From assembly GCA_002839495.1 (NCBI GenBank), contig PGYD01000004.1:1-50676 (forward strand): a stretch of DNA of 50,676 bases. The letters are read 5' to 3'. The first letter of the stretch is position 1; each line of letters opens with the position of its first letter. The notes below the pieces were generated by a model, which worked only from the letters and a program-made list of their open reading frames with translations, was not told the DNA's origin and did no database searches. Position numbers and translations under genes: made by a program. The stretch is from Planctomycetes bacterium HGW-Planctomycetes-1 (lineage in GTDB: Bacteria > Planctomycetota > Phycisphaerae > Sedimentisphaerales > UBA12454). Shown piece after piece: positions 24,021-33,427 of this stretch.

Positions 24021-26006
24021 ATGGCAAATTTCGACATAGGCCTCAGCGGCCTTAACGCCGCCCAGAGATCGCTCGATATAATCGGCAATAACATCGCAAA
24101 TGCGGCTACTGAAGGCTATCATCGCCAAAGAGTGCAGCTCTCGCCGGCTTATTTATCACAGCAGGGTTTTACTCTGGTTGGCGGAGGCGTGGATGTCATA
24201 GGTGTAAAAAGGTCAATAGACACTCTTTTGGAGCAGGAGATATACCGGCAGCAGTCGACGCTGGGGCAAATCGCACAGGAGTTCGATACGCTTCGAACGA
24301 TTGAAAATGCTTTCGGCGATTTTTCTTCAGAAAACGGCGGCTTAAACGCCGCCATAGACCAGTTTTTCCGTTCATTACAGGAACTCAGCACTAATCCGAC
24401 AGACAATACCAGACTGAATCAGGCCGTCAGCAGTGCAATTTCAATGGCTAATCAGTTTAAAACCCTCGGAGAATATCTTACCTCTGTGGAAACGCAAATC
24501 AGATTAGACATTGAGAATACTATTAACACCATTAACGGTCTTGCCAGTCAGATAGCAGAATTCAACAATAAAATCGAATCCATTGAACTGGCAGGCGGCA
24601 ACAGCAATACTATGAGCGACCAAAGGGACAAATGCATATCGGATTTGTCTCAATTAATAGGCATCCAGACCTTGAACAGAGAAAACGGTGTAGTCGATGT
24701 TACTGTCGGCGGAATACCGCTGGTAATAGGACCGTCTTTTAGTAATCTGGAAGTGGGTGTTGATACGAATAATAATATAGGCATTGCCATCGCAGGCGCT
24801 GCTAATTATACCACAAATATCCATGGCGGAAAAATCGGCGGCTTGATGTCGCTTAAAAATGATATCATATCAGATATTCACGAAGACCTGGACTCGCTGG
24901 CTGTCGCTATTATAAAGCAGATTAACCAATATCACGTTCAGGGCATCGGCGTCGCTGGTTCTTTTACGGAATTAAAAGGATGGGCAAATACAAGCGGGGA
25001 TTTAGCCGATTTGGCCGATATTACCGCAGGTTATACCTATATCCGAGTTACAAATACCGGCGACGGCTCCGTCGTCCGAACCGCAATCCCTGTTATACAG
25101 GACGAATCGTCGGATACATTAGCTGAAATAGCGGACTATATCACCAATAACGTTGCCAATGTTACGGCCTCTGTAAATTCTTCCAATCAACTGACTATTT
25201 TGACCGCTCCCGGCTATACATTCGATTTTTTGCCCGCCGCGCTTTCTGAGCCTAAAACTGAAGATATCGATTTTAACGGCACGGCTGATCCGGCCATAAG
25301 CATATCAGGCATTTATACCGGCACACTAAACGATACTCTGATATTTACAGTTTCCGGAACAGGAGAGGTTGGAAACAACGATTCTCTGAAACTCATAGTC
25401 AAAGACAGCAATCTGAATACAATTGCTACCGTTAATATCGGTACCGGTTATGCTGTAGGCGATGAAATCGAAATCGGCAACACAGGAATAAAAATAGCCC
25501 TTGGTATGGGGGACCTGACTGACGAAGATTCGTTCAGTATCGATGTTTTCCAAAATACAGATACAGCGGGGCTTTTGTCGGCGATTGGAATAAATACTTT
25601 CTTTACGGGCACCGACGCAGTGAGTATGGCCGTCTGCTCGGACATAGAGAACGACCCGCGGCGATTAGCGGCATCCCTCAGTGCGGATATGACGGACAAC
25701 ACCAATGTTATACGGCTGGAACAAACAAAAAATGCCGCCGTCAGCAGCTTAGGAAACCTGACCAGCGGGGAGTTTTACCGGCAATTGGTAACCGATATCG
25801 GCCAGCAGCTATCGCTTAAACAGATGCGGCAGGAAAATGTCGAGGTTCTATTGCTGAATCTTCAAAATCAGCAAAGCGAAATAAGCGGTGTTGATATAAA
25901 CGAAGAAGCGGCACAACTGCTGGTTTACCAGCAAATGTTTCAGGCTATCGCGAAATATATGACTACAATTAACGCGATGCTGAAAAACGTAATGGAAATA
26001 TTATAA
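24021..26006 (+). CDS. flgK: Hook-filament junction protein FlgK (HAP1)
   Basis: The 661-residue protein is the first hook-filament junction protein. The N-terminus has G-L-S-G-L-N-A-A-Q-R-S-L-D-I-I-G-N-N-I-A-N and the FlgK-type Y-H-R-Q-R-V. The C-terminus has V-D-I-N-E-E-A-A-Q-L-L-V-Y-Q-Q-M-F-Q-A. A beta-rich middle (about residues 320-510) is longer than in enteric FlgK and contains a repeat-like segment from about 430 to 510. It follows flgN by 28 bases. Confidence 0.95.
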   Translation: MANFDIGLSGLNAAQRSLDIIGNNIANAATEGYHRQRVQLSPAYLSQQGFTLVGGGVDVIGVKRSIDTLLEQEIYRQQSTLGQIAQEFDTLRTIENAFGDFSSENGGLNAAIDQFFRSLQELSTNPTDNTRLNQAVSSAISMANQFKTLGEYLTSVETQIRLDIENTINTINGLASQIAEFNNKIESIELAGGNSNTMSDQRDKCISDLSQLIGIQTLNRENGVVDVTVGGIPLVIGPSFSNLEVGVDTNNNIGIAIAGAANYTTNIHGGKIGGLMSLKNDIISDIHEDLDSLAVAIIKQINQYHVQGIGVAGSFTELKGWANTSGDLADLADITAGYTYIRVTNTGDGSVVRTAIPVIQDESSDTLAEIADYITNNVANVTASVNSSNQLTILTAPGYTFDFLPAALSEPKTEDIDFNGTADPAISISGIYTGTLNDTLIFTVSGTGEVGNNDSLKLIVKDSNLNTIATVNIGTGYAVGDEIEIGNTGIKIALGMGDLTDEDSFSIDVFQNTDTAGLLSAIGINTFFTGTDAVSMAVCSDIENDPRRLAASLSADMTDNTNVIRLEQTKNAAVSSLGNLTSGEFYRQLVTDIGQQLSLKQMRQENVEVLLLNLQNQQSEISGVDINEEAAQLLVYQQMFQAIAKYMTTINAMLKNVMEIL

Positions 26007-26031
26007 AGTTTTTTTGAAAGCCGGATAATCT

Positions 26032-27219
26032 ATGAGCGGAGCACTGGGAAGTGTTTACAATAATACGAGATTTGCCTTGCAATCGCACGCCAAAGCAATG
26101 GCAGCATTACAGGAACAGGTATCTACGGGCTCGCGGATAAATCGGCCCTCGGACGACTCTTCCGCTGCTTATAAGATTTTGGGACTAAACTCTCAAAAAC
26201 GGTCTCTGGCAAACTATATGAGTACTATTGACGAGGTAAGCAGCATCCTCGAAACTGCCGCCACTATTATTCAAGATATGTTCTCATCGGTCTCTCAGGT
26301 GAAGGTAAATCTCAATCAGATTATCAGCGGCACTTACGACGAAGCCGGCCGTCAAAGACTCGCCGACCAGGTCAACGATACGCTCGAACAGATGATTTCT
26401 CTGGCTAATACCCAGCATTTGAGTCGATACATTTTCGGCGGCAGTAATACAAACACCGCGCCTTATGCGGCACAGCGCACCAACGGTAAAATCACAAGTA
26501 TAACTTATCAGGGCAGTTCGCAGCAGCAAAATGTAGAAATCGCTCCGAACGTCCAGGCCAGCGCTTATTACGCAGGTAAAGACATTTTCGGTTCTAATAA
26601 CAGGGCTGCACCGCAATTTCTGGGCGATACAGGCGCAGCCGGCGGCTCAGGAACGTCGAGCGTTAAAGGCAATGTCTGGCTGACTGTAACTTTTGACGGG
26701 ACTGATTATAATCTTTCTATCGACGGCGGCACTACAGTAATAGATGTGGGAGACGCCGCAGACCCGACTAATGTCGCTGTTACAAACGCGAATGGAGAAG
26801 TATTGTATGTAAACGCCGCAGGCATAACCGCCATCGGCGTAAATATGGTTAACGTTCCGGGAACCTGTGATATATTTAACACTCTTATTACTGTCAGAGA
26901 TTTACTGGAAAACAAATATGAACTTTCAGACAGTCAACTGGCACAGTTTAGAAACAGCTTGTCAGGCTCACTGGATGAGATAACTAACCTTCTGGTCGGA
27001 AAGCAAACTTCCATAGGTTCTAAAATCGGATTTATTGAAGACCTTAAAAACTCTCTCGAGAATATAAAGTACACCGCTGAAGACGAGGCCTCTATGCTGC
27101 AGGAGGCCGACATTGCCCAGCTTTCCATTGATATTACACGCAGGGAAACTCTATACCAAATGTCGCTGATTGTAGCTGCGAAACTTTTGTCTGTCTCCCT
27201 TTTGGATTTCATAGATTAA
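26032..27219 (+). CDS. flgL: Hook-filament junction protein FlgL (HAP3)
   Basis: The 395-residue flagellin-like protein forms the second junction ring. N-terminal helices include A-A-L-Q-E-Q-V-S-T-G-S-R-I-N-R-P-S-D-D-S and end near residue 150 with Y-I-F-G-G-S-N-T, a FlgL landmark. The C-terminal helices end E-A-D-I-A-Q-L-S-I-D-I-T-R-R-E-T-L-Y-Q-M-S-L. A beta insert of about 90 residues (205-295) is in the middle. It follows flgK by 25 bases. Confidence 0.95.
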   Translation: MSGALGSVYNNTRFALQSHAKAMAALQEQVSTGSRINRPSDDSSAAYKILGLNSQKRSLANYMSTIDEVSSILETAATIIQDMFSSVSQVKVNLNQIISGTYDEAGRQRLADQVNDTLEQMISLANTQHLSRYIFGGSNTNTAPYAAQRTNGKITSITYQGSSQQQNVEIAPNVQASAYYAGKDIFGSNNRAAPQFLGDTGAAGGSGTSSVKGNVWLTVTFDGTDYNLSIDGGTTVIDVGDAADPTNVAVTNANGEVLYVNAAGITAIGVNMVNVPGTCDIFNTLITVRDLLENKYELSDSQLAQFRNSLSGSLDEITNLLVGKQTSIGSKIGFIEDLKNSLENIKYTAEDEASMLQEADIAQLSIDITRRETLYQMSLIVAAKLLSVSLLDFID

Positions 27220-27234
27220 AAGGAAACACTCAAA

Positions 27235-27759
27235 GTGACTATTAAAACGAAACTGAAAAGAAAACGAAAAAACACAAAGAACCTGTCAACCGCATCCAAA
27301 GACTACCAAAAAGCTCTGGACTTAGCCGAAGCCGGCAAGCACAATGAAGCTCTGAAGTATATTCAAAAATATCTTCGTTCATCGCCAAACAATGCAGAGG
27401 CGATGAACGACGCCGGGGCAATTCTGCATTGTATGAATCGCTCCGATGAGGCCGCCAAACATCTCGTAAAAGCAAGAATCCTGCAGCCCGACTCGGCGGA
27501 AATCATCTGGAATCTGTCCGAAACTTATCTTGCCGCCGGCAACGCCGAACAGGCAATGGAGCTTTTCGACGATATGGAACAAATGGGCATTTTAAACGCG
27601 GAGGTGCTTAACAGAACCGCTGAAATGCTGATAGATGCAGGCAAATTATCCGATGCCGTCAAAATGCTGAATCGGTCATTAAAACTTTCGCCGGATCAGA
27701 AAATTCTTAAGCCAATGATTGAAATAATCCACGGCAAAATGCCGGAGAATAAAATATAA
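27235..27759 (+). CDS. TPR protein in hook-filament gene cluster
   Basis: The 174-residue soluble protein starts at GTG 27235, with AAAGGA 11 bases upstream. After a basic N-terminus it contains about four TPR-like helix pairs (A-L-D-L-A-E-A-G-K-H-N-E-A-L-K-Y-I, A-G-A-I-L-H-C-M-N-R-S-D-E-A, A-G-N-A-E-Q-A-M-E-L-F). It has no signal. It lies between flgL and fliD, where export chaperones are expected, so binding of export substrates is a possible role. No named family is recognised. Confidence 0.65.
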   Translation: MTIKTKLKRKRKNTKNLSTASKDYQKALDLAEAGKHNEALKYIQKYLRSSPNNAEAMNDAGAILHCMNRSDEAAKHLVKARILQPDSAEIIWNLSETYLAAGNAEQAMELFDDMEQMGILNAEVLNRTAEMLIDAGKLSDAVKMLNRSLKLSPDQKILKPMIEIIHGKMPENKI

Positions 27760-27794
27760 ACGCAAAACAAACACCAAAAGGACACCCGGCAGAT

Positions 27795-28424
27795 ATGAAT
27801 AAAAAAAATAAAGATGTCATCGAGCAGGAAACTGATAGCAAAAAATATCAGGAAATGCAAAAATTAGGAGATTCCTATACCGCGCTCGGCGATTATAATC
27901 AGGCTCAAAAATGCTATGAAAAAGCCGCCTCCTTAAACCCCGATGAAGCGGACCCTTATGTCGGGCTCGGCATAATCGACTTTCAACAGGACCTTTTAGA
28001 CAACGCGGAAATCGCATTTAGGGTTGCTTGCCGGCTTGACCCAAATAGCTCGCGTGCTTACGCAGGTCTGGCTATGGTTGCACAGAAAAAAGGCGACTAC
28101 GATAAGGCTTTCGAAATGTATCTTAAATGTCTGGAGCTGAACACAGATAATCTAAACGTTCTTTTGGGACTGTTTCAAATCTCCTGCAAAATGGGGTCTT
28201 TTGGAAAAATTATTCATTATCTTCAGGTATATCTCGATATGCACCCGCAGGACAGCTCGGTTATGTTCTCTTTGGCGGCGCTGTATGTTAAAGAAGGCCG
28301 TCTCGAACAAGCCAAAAAACTGCTCGGAGATATTTTAACCTTAGACCGCGAAAATACAGATGCCGCAAATCTTCTCGAAGAGGTCAACCACTGTCTGGCA
28401 CAAAAACAGCAGGCAGGAGTTTAA
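27795..28424 (+). CDS. Second TPR protein in hook-filament gene cluster
   Basis: The 209-residue soluble protein has about five clear TPRs from residue 20 to 195 (A-L-G-D-Y-N-Q-A-Q-K-C-Y-E-K-A, K-K-G-D-Y-D-K-A-F-E-M-Y, K-E-G-R-L-E-Q-A-K-K-L-L-G-D-I-L). It follows the shorter TPR gene by 35 bases, and the two look like diverged paralogues. The canonical alanine and glycine positions are well kept. Its role is unknown. Its place beside the FliT-like gene suggests a cytoplasmic export or assembly helper. Confidence 0.68.
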   Translation: MNKKNKDVIEQETDSKKYQEMQKLGDSYTALGDYNQAQKCYEKAASLNPDEADPYVGLGIIDFQQDLLDNAEIAFRVACRLDPNSSRAYAGLAMVAQKKGDYDKAFEMYLKCLELNTDNLNVLLGLFQISCKMGSFGKIIHYLQVYLDMHPQDSSVMFSLAALYVKEGRLEQAKKLLGDILTLDRENTDAANLLEEVNHCLAQKQQAGV

Positions 28425-28429
28425 TCCCT

Positions 28430-28741
28430 GTGAATACAGATAAACAAAAACTTCTATTAGATAATCTGCAAAGCCTGCTCGAAAAACAAATTGAACTTGC
28501 TCGCAAAGGCAATTACCGCCGGGTTGAACTGTTATCTGAACAAGCCGGCTCTGCCATTGAAGAATTAGCCAAAATAGATTCGCCGGACAGTTCTGATTTT
28601 GAAAATCGGCGCAAAAATTTGCTTAAATTATATGAAAAACTCGAATTAATGCTCGTAGCCGAACAAAATTCCATCAAGGACCAACAGAAACAGGTTGACA
28701 ACGTCCGAAAAATCCTAAGCGCATATCGCAACAGCGGTTAA
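28430..28741 (+). CDS. FliT/FlgN-like small helical chaperone
   Basis: The 103-residue, nearly all-helical protein (start GTG 28430) has long heptad patterns at about residues 5-40 and 62-98. It lies between flgL and fliD. Small coiled-coil proteins at this place are usually FliT-type chaperones for FliD, and size and composition agree. Sequence similarity cannot be judged by eye, so the assignment is by position and build. It follows the TPR gene by 5 bases and has a weak ribosome site. Confidence 0.5.
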   Translation: MNTDKQKLLLDNLQSLLEKQIELARKGNYRRVELLSEQAGSAIEELAKIDSPDSSDFENRRKNLLKLYEKLELMLVAEQNSIKDQQKQVDNVRKILSAYRNSG

Positions 28742-28755
28742 TTACAATTTGGCAT

Positions 28756-28783
28756 TTAAGTTTATGATAGTCTTGTTCGATAA
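28756..28783 (+). promoter_or_regulatory. Sigma-28-like promoter of fliD
   Basis: TTAAGTTT (7 of 8 against TAAAGTTT) is followed after 12 bases by TTCGATAA (6 of 8 against GCCGATAA). It lies in the 125-base gap before fliD, giving a leader of about 77 bases. fliD could thus be made both from the hook operon and from this late promoter. Confidence 0.6.
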
Positions 28784-28866
28784 TAGCGATAGTAAAAATA
28801 AGGATTACAGCCAAACAAGATGTTTTGGCTACAGTATATAAACAAGTTAAGGTAAAAGGGTAAAAA

Positions 28867-31251
28867 ATGGCAACAATTACATTGCCGGGCTTGACTTCGG
28901 GCATTGATACCAGCAGTCTCATTACAAAGTTGATGACTATTGAAAGCCGAAGACTTTCCACATATAACGCCAAGAAAAGCAGTTATGCTACGCAGAAAAC
29001 CGCTCTGGATACGATACGCAATAAACTCTCATCTCTTAAAACAGCAACAAACGCTCTGTCCGATGTCAATAATATGAATATTTTCAACACGAGTTCCAGC
29101 GACATGGACAAGCTTACAATCTCTGCATCGTCAGATGCAAATGCAGGTTCTCATTCAATCGAGATAAATCAACTGGCAACAACCGAAACATGGATACAGG
29201 ACACATCGACTTTCAGCTATAAAACTGATTATGTAGGCAGCGGAACATTTATATACACATATAACCATCAAACAAGAGCTATAAATACCGTTGCTAATGA
29301 AACTACACTTCAGGACCTTGTCAATCTGATAAATAATGATACAAACAATCCCGGCGTTACAGCCAGTCTTCTCTCTCATGGCGGCAAATACCACCTGATG
29401 TTAAGCGGCCGCAACGCAGGCGAAGATTATCAGATATCCGTCGATTCGAAATACACAGAGACCTGGAAAGCCGCGACAAGCCTGACTATCAGCAGCGGCA
29501 CAAATGCCCGTCTTACTACGAAAATTACTGCGCTTAATCAGTTTACTCTAAACGAAGGATTACAGGGCGGCGAAAAAATTATAATCAGCGGCAAAAATCA
29601 TTTCGGCATAGACCTGGCAGATAAGGAACTCGCCCTTACGGTAAATACAACCGTAGGCCAGATTATCGATGCGATTAATGAACAATTTGACGGCGTAGCA
29701 ACCGCAAGGTTTGTGAACGGACAAATAGTACTGACCGACCATCTTTCAGATACGAGCAGTCTGAAAATCAGTTTAGCTTACGACCCCGGCGAAGGCGACA
29801 CGGACCTCGCTCTGCCGACAATGGCTGTCTCCACAGAAGGAGGCGGAACTCCGACAATTCTGCCGCTCGGCTCTTTCAGTCAAACTCAAGCCGCCCAGAG
29901 CTCACAAATCAAAATAAACGGTTATCCATCTTCTTCAACCGCCGAAGAGCAAAGACTGACGCTCGGCTCGGTCGCCAATGGAGGCACCTTCCGTCTCACA
30001 TATAACGGCAATACCACAGCAGACATCGCTTATGATGCAAGTACCGCAAACATAGAAGCCGCTCTCGAAGCCGCAGGCATTAGCGGTATTACTGTCGGAG
30101 GCGACAGCCTCGATGAGAACATTTTAGGATATACAAGCTTTAAGTTTCTCAGCTCCGCAGGCGATGTCCGAATGCTCTCGATTGATACTGCCAGCCTTTC
30201 ATTCTCCGACGAAAGTTCCGCTATATTTACCGAATACACCAAGGGCAATAACGGCTATCTGCAAAGAAACAGCAATAGTATTTCCGATGCATTGAGCGGT
30301 ATAACATTAACTCTCAAAGATGTTACAGAAGATGACAAGCCCGTAAAAATAACCATCAGCGAAAATACATCTACGGTTTCACAATCGGTTCAAGCCGTAG
30401 TTTCCGCTTATAACAGTCTAATTACGGAGTTAAAGACCTATACCGAATATGACAGCACTACAAAAAAGCTGGGCATATTAAACACTGATATGGGTATTTC
30501 ATTTATCAAATCTCAATCACGCAATCCGTTTATCGGAACAGCGGCCGGCTTTATAGACTCCATAGATAGTTTTGTTAAAGCCTCCGACATAGGTATTACC
30601 TTTGACGGCGATGGAATGATGCAACTCGATACGAGCATATTCAGCGACGCTGTAAAAGAAAACTTTAACGGTGTTCTTTCATTGCTCGGCGCCAACAAAA
30701 CCAGCAATAATGAAAGCGGTATTATTGAGTTTTATTCTTCCAGCGAAAAATATACTACCGCAGGCACTTACGATATCGAGGTGGACATAAACGACAGCCA
30801 TCAAATAACCGGCGTCAGAATTAAGCTCTCCACCGAAGCCGAATACCGAACCATCAGCAACTGGAACAACAATCTCGTAACCGGAGAAATGCTTTTCGAT
30901 GACAAAGGCAATCCCGTTTATCCGGAACACAGTCTCCAGTTCACCGTCGATTTGACTCAGTCCGAAGGAACTTACACTTCAACGCTGTCTGTCAAACAGG
31001 GTATTATCGGCGCACTTAACGAATTCATCAGCACGACGCTTAAAACCAACAGCAGACTTGATATAAGTAAAAGCGCCCTTGACGATAAAATAACGGCGAT
31101 GGAAAAGAAAATCGAAAAAGAGAAAAAACGGCTCGAAGCATATAAGGCAAGACTTGTCGATAAATATGCACGTCTTGAAAGAATAATGACTACGCTGCAG
31201 CAGCAGATGGCAACCGTCAGTCAATTAAGCACAATGTACAGCACATCTTAA
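28867..31251 (+). CDS. fliD: Filament cap protein FliD (HAP2), enlarged
   Basis: The 794-residue protein caps the filament and folds flagellin. FliD_N is at about residues 1-110 (L-P-G-L-T-S-G-I-D-T-S-S-L-I-T-K-L-M) and FliD_C at about 480-780 (coiled ending with Y-K-A-R-L-V-D-K-Y-A-R-L-E). It is longer than most FliD because of middle inserts. One, at about 359-467 with L-T-Y-N-G-N-T-T-A-D-I-A-Y-D-A-S, is like the insert in FlgE. The stop codon overlaps the stop of the convergent flhB in TTAA. Confidence 0.95.
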   Translation: MATITLPGLTSGIDTSSLITKLMTIESRRLSTYNAKKSSYATQKTALDTIRNKLSSLKTATNALSDVNNMNIFNTSSSDMDKLTISASSDANAGSHSIEINQLATTETWIQDTSTFSYKTDYVGSGTFIYTYNHQTRAINTVANETTLQDLVNLINNDTNNPGVTASLLSHGGKYHLMLSGRNAGEDYQISVDSKYTETWKAATSLTISSGTNARLTTKITALNQFTLNEGLQGGEKIIISGKNHFGIDLADKELALTVNTTVGQIIDAINEQFDGVATARFVNGQIVLTDHLSDTSSLKISLAYDPGEGDTDLALPTMAVSTEGGGTPTILPLGSFSQTQAAQSSQIKINGYPSSSTAEEQRLTLGSVANGGTFRLTYNGNTTADIAYDASTANIEAALEAAGISGITVGGDSLDENILGYTSFKFLSSAGDVRMLSIDTASLSFSDESSAIFTEYTKGNNGYLQRNSNSISDALSGITLTLKDVTEDDKPVKITISENTSTVSQSVQAVVSAYNSLITELKTYTEYDSTTKKLGILNTDMGISFIKSQSRNPFIGTAAGFIDSIDSFVKASDIGITFDGDGMMQLDTSIFSDAVKENFNGVLSLLGANKTSNNESGIIEFYSSSEKYTTAGTYDIEVDINDSHQITGVRIKLSTEAEYRTISNWNNNLVTGEMLFDDKGNPVYPEHSLQFTVDLTQSEGTYTSTLSVKQGIIGALNEFISTTLKTNSRLDISKSALDDKITAMEKKIEKEKKRLEAYKARLVDKYARLERIMTTLQQQMATVSQLSTMYSTS

Positions 31252-32318
31252 GCTCTTCTTTGCCGCAGTCTGTAAATCATAGCCAAAACTTCCGCCACAG
31301 CGGCATACAGCGACTGCGGAATACTGTCGCCGGGTTTTTTCACCGTCGAATAAATTGTCCTCGCCAGTTCAGGCTTTCTCACAACAGGCACCCCGTAAGC
31401 GCGGGCGATTTCTCTGATTTTCTCCGCCAAATGGTCGGCGCCTTTAGCTACCATAATCGGAGCATCCATCGTCTTGGCATCATAACGAAGCGCAACTGCT
31501 ACGTGCGTCGGGTTCACAAGAACAATATTCGCTTTCGGAACTTCCTGCAGCATTCGCTTTTTGGACATTTCTATCTGAATCCGGCGAATACGGGATTTAA
31601 CCTCAGGCGAACCGTCGGTATCTTTGCGGTCCTGCTTTACTTCCTGCTTTGTCATCCTCAAATCTTTGATATATTTCCATTTCTGAAATACGACATCAAT
31701 AACCGCTATAACCAGCAGCGCCGCACAAACGCGAGCCATCATCCCGAATACCATTTTCGCAATGGCCGTTAATATCTGTCCGGTCCACGCCCATCGAATA
31801 GCGGCAATCTCCTCGATTCTGCCTTGCAAATACCGCCAGACGATAATTGAAATGAAAAGAAATTTTGCTATGGAAATGCCCAGTTTTACGAGTGACTTGA
31901 CGCTGAAGATTCTGCCGAAGCCCTTTACAGGATTTATTTGGTCGAATTTCAGGCTCACGGCCTTCGGTGCGAAATTAAAACCGCTTACGGCAACACAGGA
32001 AAAGACGGCACTTGCAAAAAGCGCCGCTAAAATCGGACACATAATAAATATTACGCCGATGACTTTTTCATTGAAAAAACTTATGAACGTCCTGCTGTCG
32101 GTAAAAACACCGGCCTGACAGGACATCCCCTGCTTCATCTGCATAACGAACCATTGAAGCAGAGTCGGCGAGAATAAAGCCAAAACCAAAACAAGCATTA
32201 TAACCGAAGCAGCGGCCGGCAGCTCCTCGCTGTGCGCAACCTGTCCTTCCTTTCTTGCTTTCTCCAGCCGTCTCGGAGTCGGCCATTCCGTCCTTTCTGA
32301 TGCCGGTTTCTCTGCCAC
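31248..32318 (-). CDS. flhB: Flagellar export switch protein FlhB
   Basis: The 356-residue protein controls the change from rod/hook to filament export. The N-terminal half has four membrane helices. The cytoplasmic C-terminal domain contains the self-cleavage motif N-P-T-H at residues 269-272 followed by V-A-V-A-L-R-Y, so autocleavage should work. It starts at GTG 32318 with AGGAA 7 bases ahead. It is the last gene of the fliO-flhB operon and meets fliD tail to tail. Confidence 0.96.
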   Translation of the reverse strand: MAEKPASERTEWPTPRRLEKARKEGQVAHSEELPAAASVIMLVLVLALFSPTLLQWFVMQMKQGMSCQAGVFTDSRTFISFFNEKVIGVIFIMCPILAALFASAVFSCVAVSGFNFAPKAVSLKFDQINPVKGFGRIFSVKSLVKLGISIAKFLFISIIVWRYLQGRIEEIAAIRWAWTGQILTAIAKMVFGMMARVCAALLVIAVIDVVFQKWKYIKDLRMTKQEVKQDRKDTDGSPEVKSRIRRIQIEMSKKRMLQEVPKANIVLVNPTHVAVALRYDAKTMDAPIMVAKGADHLAEKIREIARAYGVPVVRKPELARTIYSTVKKPGDSIPQSLYAAVAEVLAMIYRLRQRRA

Positions 32319-32378
32319 AATTTATTCCTGTTTTAAACCTGCAAATCGCAATAAAATTTATAGTTCATCAACGAACAA

Positions 32379-33131
32379 TTAAAGAGGTACTAATTTATTC
32401 ATCCAGTCGGCGAATTCAGCCGTAAATTCATTAATAAACGGAAATAATATGCCTGCCATCAACAACCCCAATCCGACACGCAGCGGCATACTGATAAACA
32501 AAATATCCATATCCGGTATCATACGGGCGAACACCGCCAGTACAATCAGCAAAAGTACAAAGCCGGCCAGCAGCGGCGCAGCCAGTCTTAAGCCCGCGAT
32601 GAGCATTATCGAACCGGATTTAGCCACCCCTTCGACCAAAACCGGTATTGTCGGAATACTGCCGGCAGGAAACGCCTCATAACTTCGTGAAATGATTAAC
32701 AGCAGCAAATGATGGCCGTTCGCGCTGAGGAAAAGAAGTATAAAAATCATTTCAACGAGTATGCTCAGCGAATCTGAACCTTCGCCGCTCATCGGGTCAA
32801 AAGTCTCGGACATAACCAAACCCATCTCCCGTTCGACAATTTGTCCGCTTATTTTGACCGCTAAAAATATAAAAATAGCAACTAATCCGAGGGCAAAACC
32901 GTAAATTGCCTCCTGACTTATCAGAAGTATCGCTTCAAACGAGGAAATTTGTTCCGCAGGAACGGCAGCCGGAGTAACGGCAGCAAAAAAAATGGAAAGT
33001 AAAAATATAATTGCGACTTTGATTCTGACCGGCACGGCTTCAGCGCTGAAAACAGGCGCCACTAAAAAAAAGGCCGATATCCGCGTCAGCACTAATACGA
33101 ATCCGAGCAGTTTAACTATCATCAACTCCAT
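32379..33131 (-). CDS. fliR: Flagellar export protein FliR
   Basis: The 250-residue protein is part of the export gate core (FliP-FliQ-FliR). It is mostly hydrophobic with about six membrane helices and family features such as F-L-V-A-P-V-F near the N-terminus, V-P-V-R-I-K-V, and P-L-R-V-G-L-G-L near the C-terminus. It lies 3 bases behind fliQ, with flhB downstream. Confidence 0.95.
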   Translation of the reverse strand: MELMIVKLLGFVLVLTRISAFFLVAPVFSAEAVPVRIKVAIIFLLSIFFAAVTPAAVPAEQISSFEAILLISQEAIYGFALGLVAIFIFLAVKISGQIVEREMGLVMSETFDPMSGEGSDSLSILVEMIFILLFLSANGHHLLLLIISRSYEAFPAGSIPTIPVLVEGVAKSGSIMLIAGLRLAAPLLAGFVLLLIVLAVFARMIPDMDILFISMPLRVGLGLLMAGILFPFINEFTAEFADWMNKLVPL

Positions 33132-33134
33132 AAA

Positions 33135-33404
33135 TTATCGCCCGATACTCTGGATATAGCTGAAAATCTCATTTGTGAATTTAAGCAGCATACCGAGCAT
33201 CCAGTTGCCGAACATCAGCGTAACAAATCCCACGGCAATAAGTTTGGGAGCCACTGTCAATGACATATCGCGTATGGATGTAACCGCCTGAAACAGCGTT
33301 ATAACGACTCCGACGATTATACAGGTCAGCAAAATAGGAGCGGCTACGAATAAACATACTTCGAGTGTTTGCCGTCCGAGATAAATAACAAAACTGCTGT
33401 CCAT
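33135..33404 (-). CDS. fliQ: Flagellar export protein FliQ
   Basis: The 89-residue protein has two membrane helices and the FliQ pattern P-I-L-L-T-C-I-I-V-G-V-V-I-T-L-F-Q-A-V-T-S-I, then L-T-V-A-P-K-L. It forms the export gate with FliP and FliR. Normal length; start ATG 33404. Confidence 0.95.
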   Translation of the reverse strand: MDSSFVIYLGRQTLEVCLFVAAPILLTCIIVGVVITLFQAVTSIRDMSLTVAPKLIAVGFVTLMFGNWMLGMLLKFTNEIFSYIQSIGR

Positions 33405-33427
33405 TTATTCAAATCCTTATAAAAACT

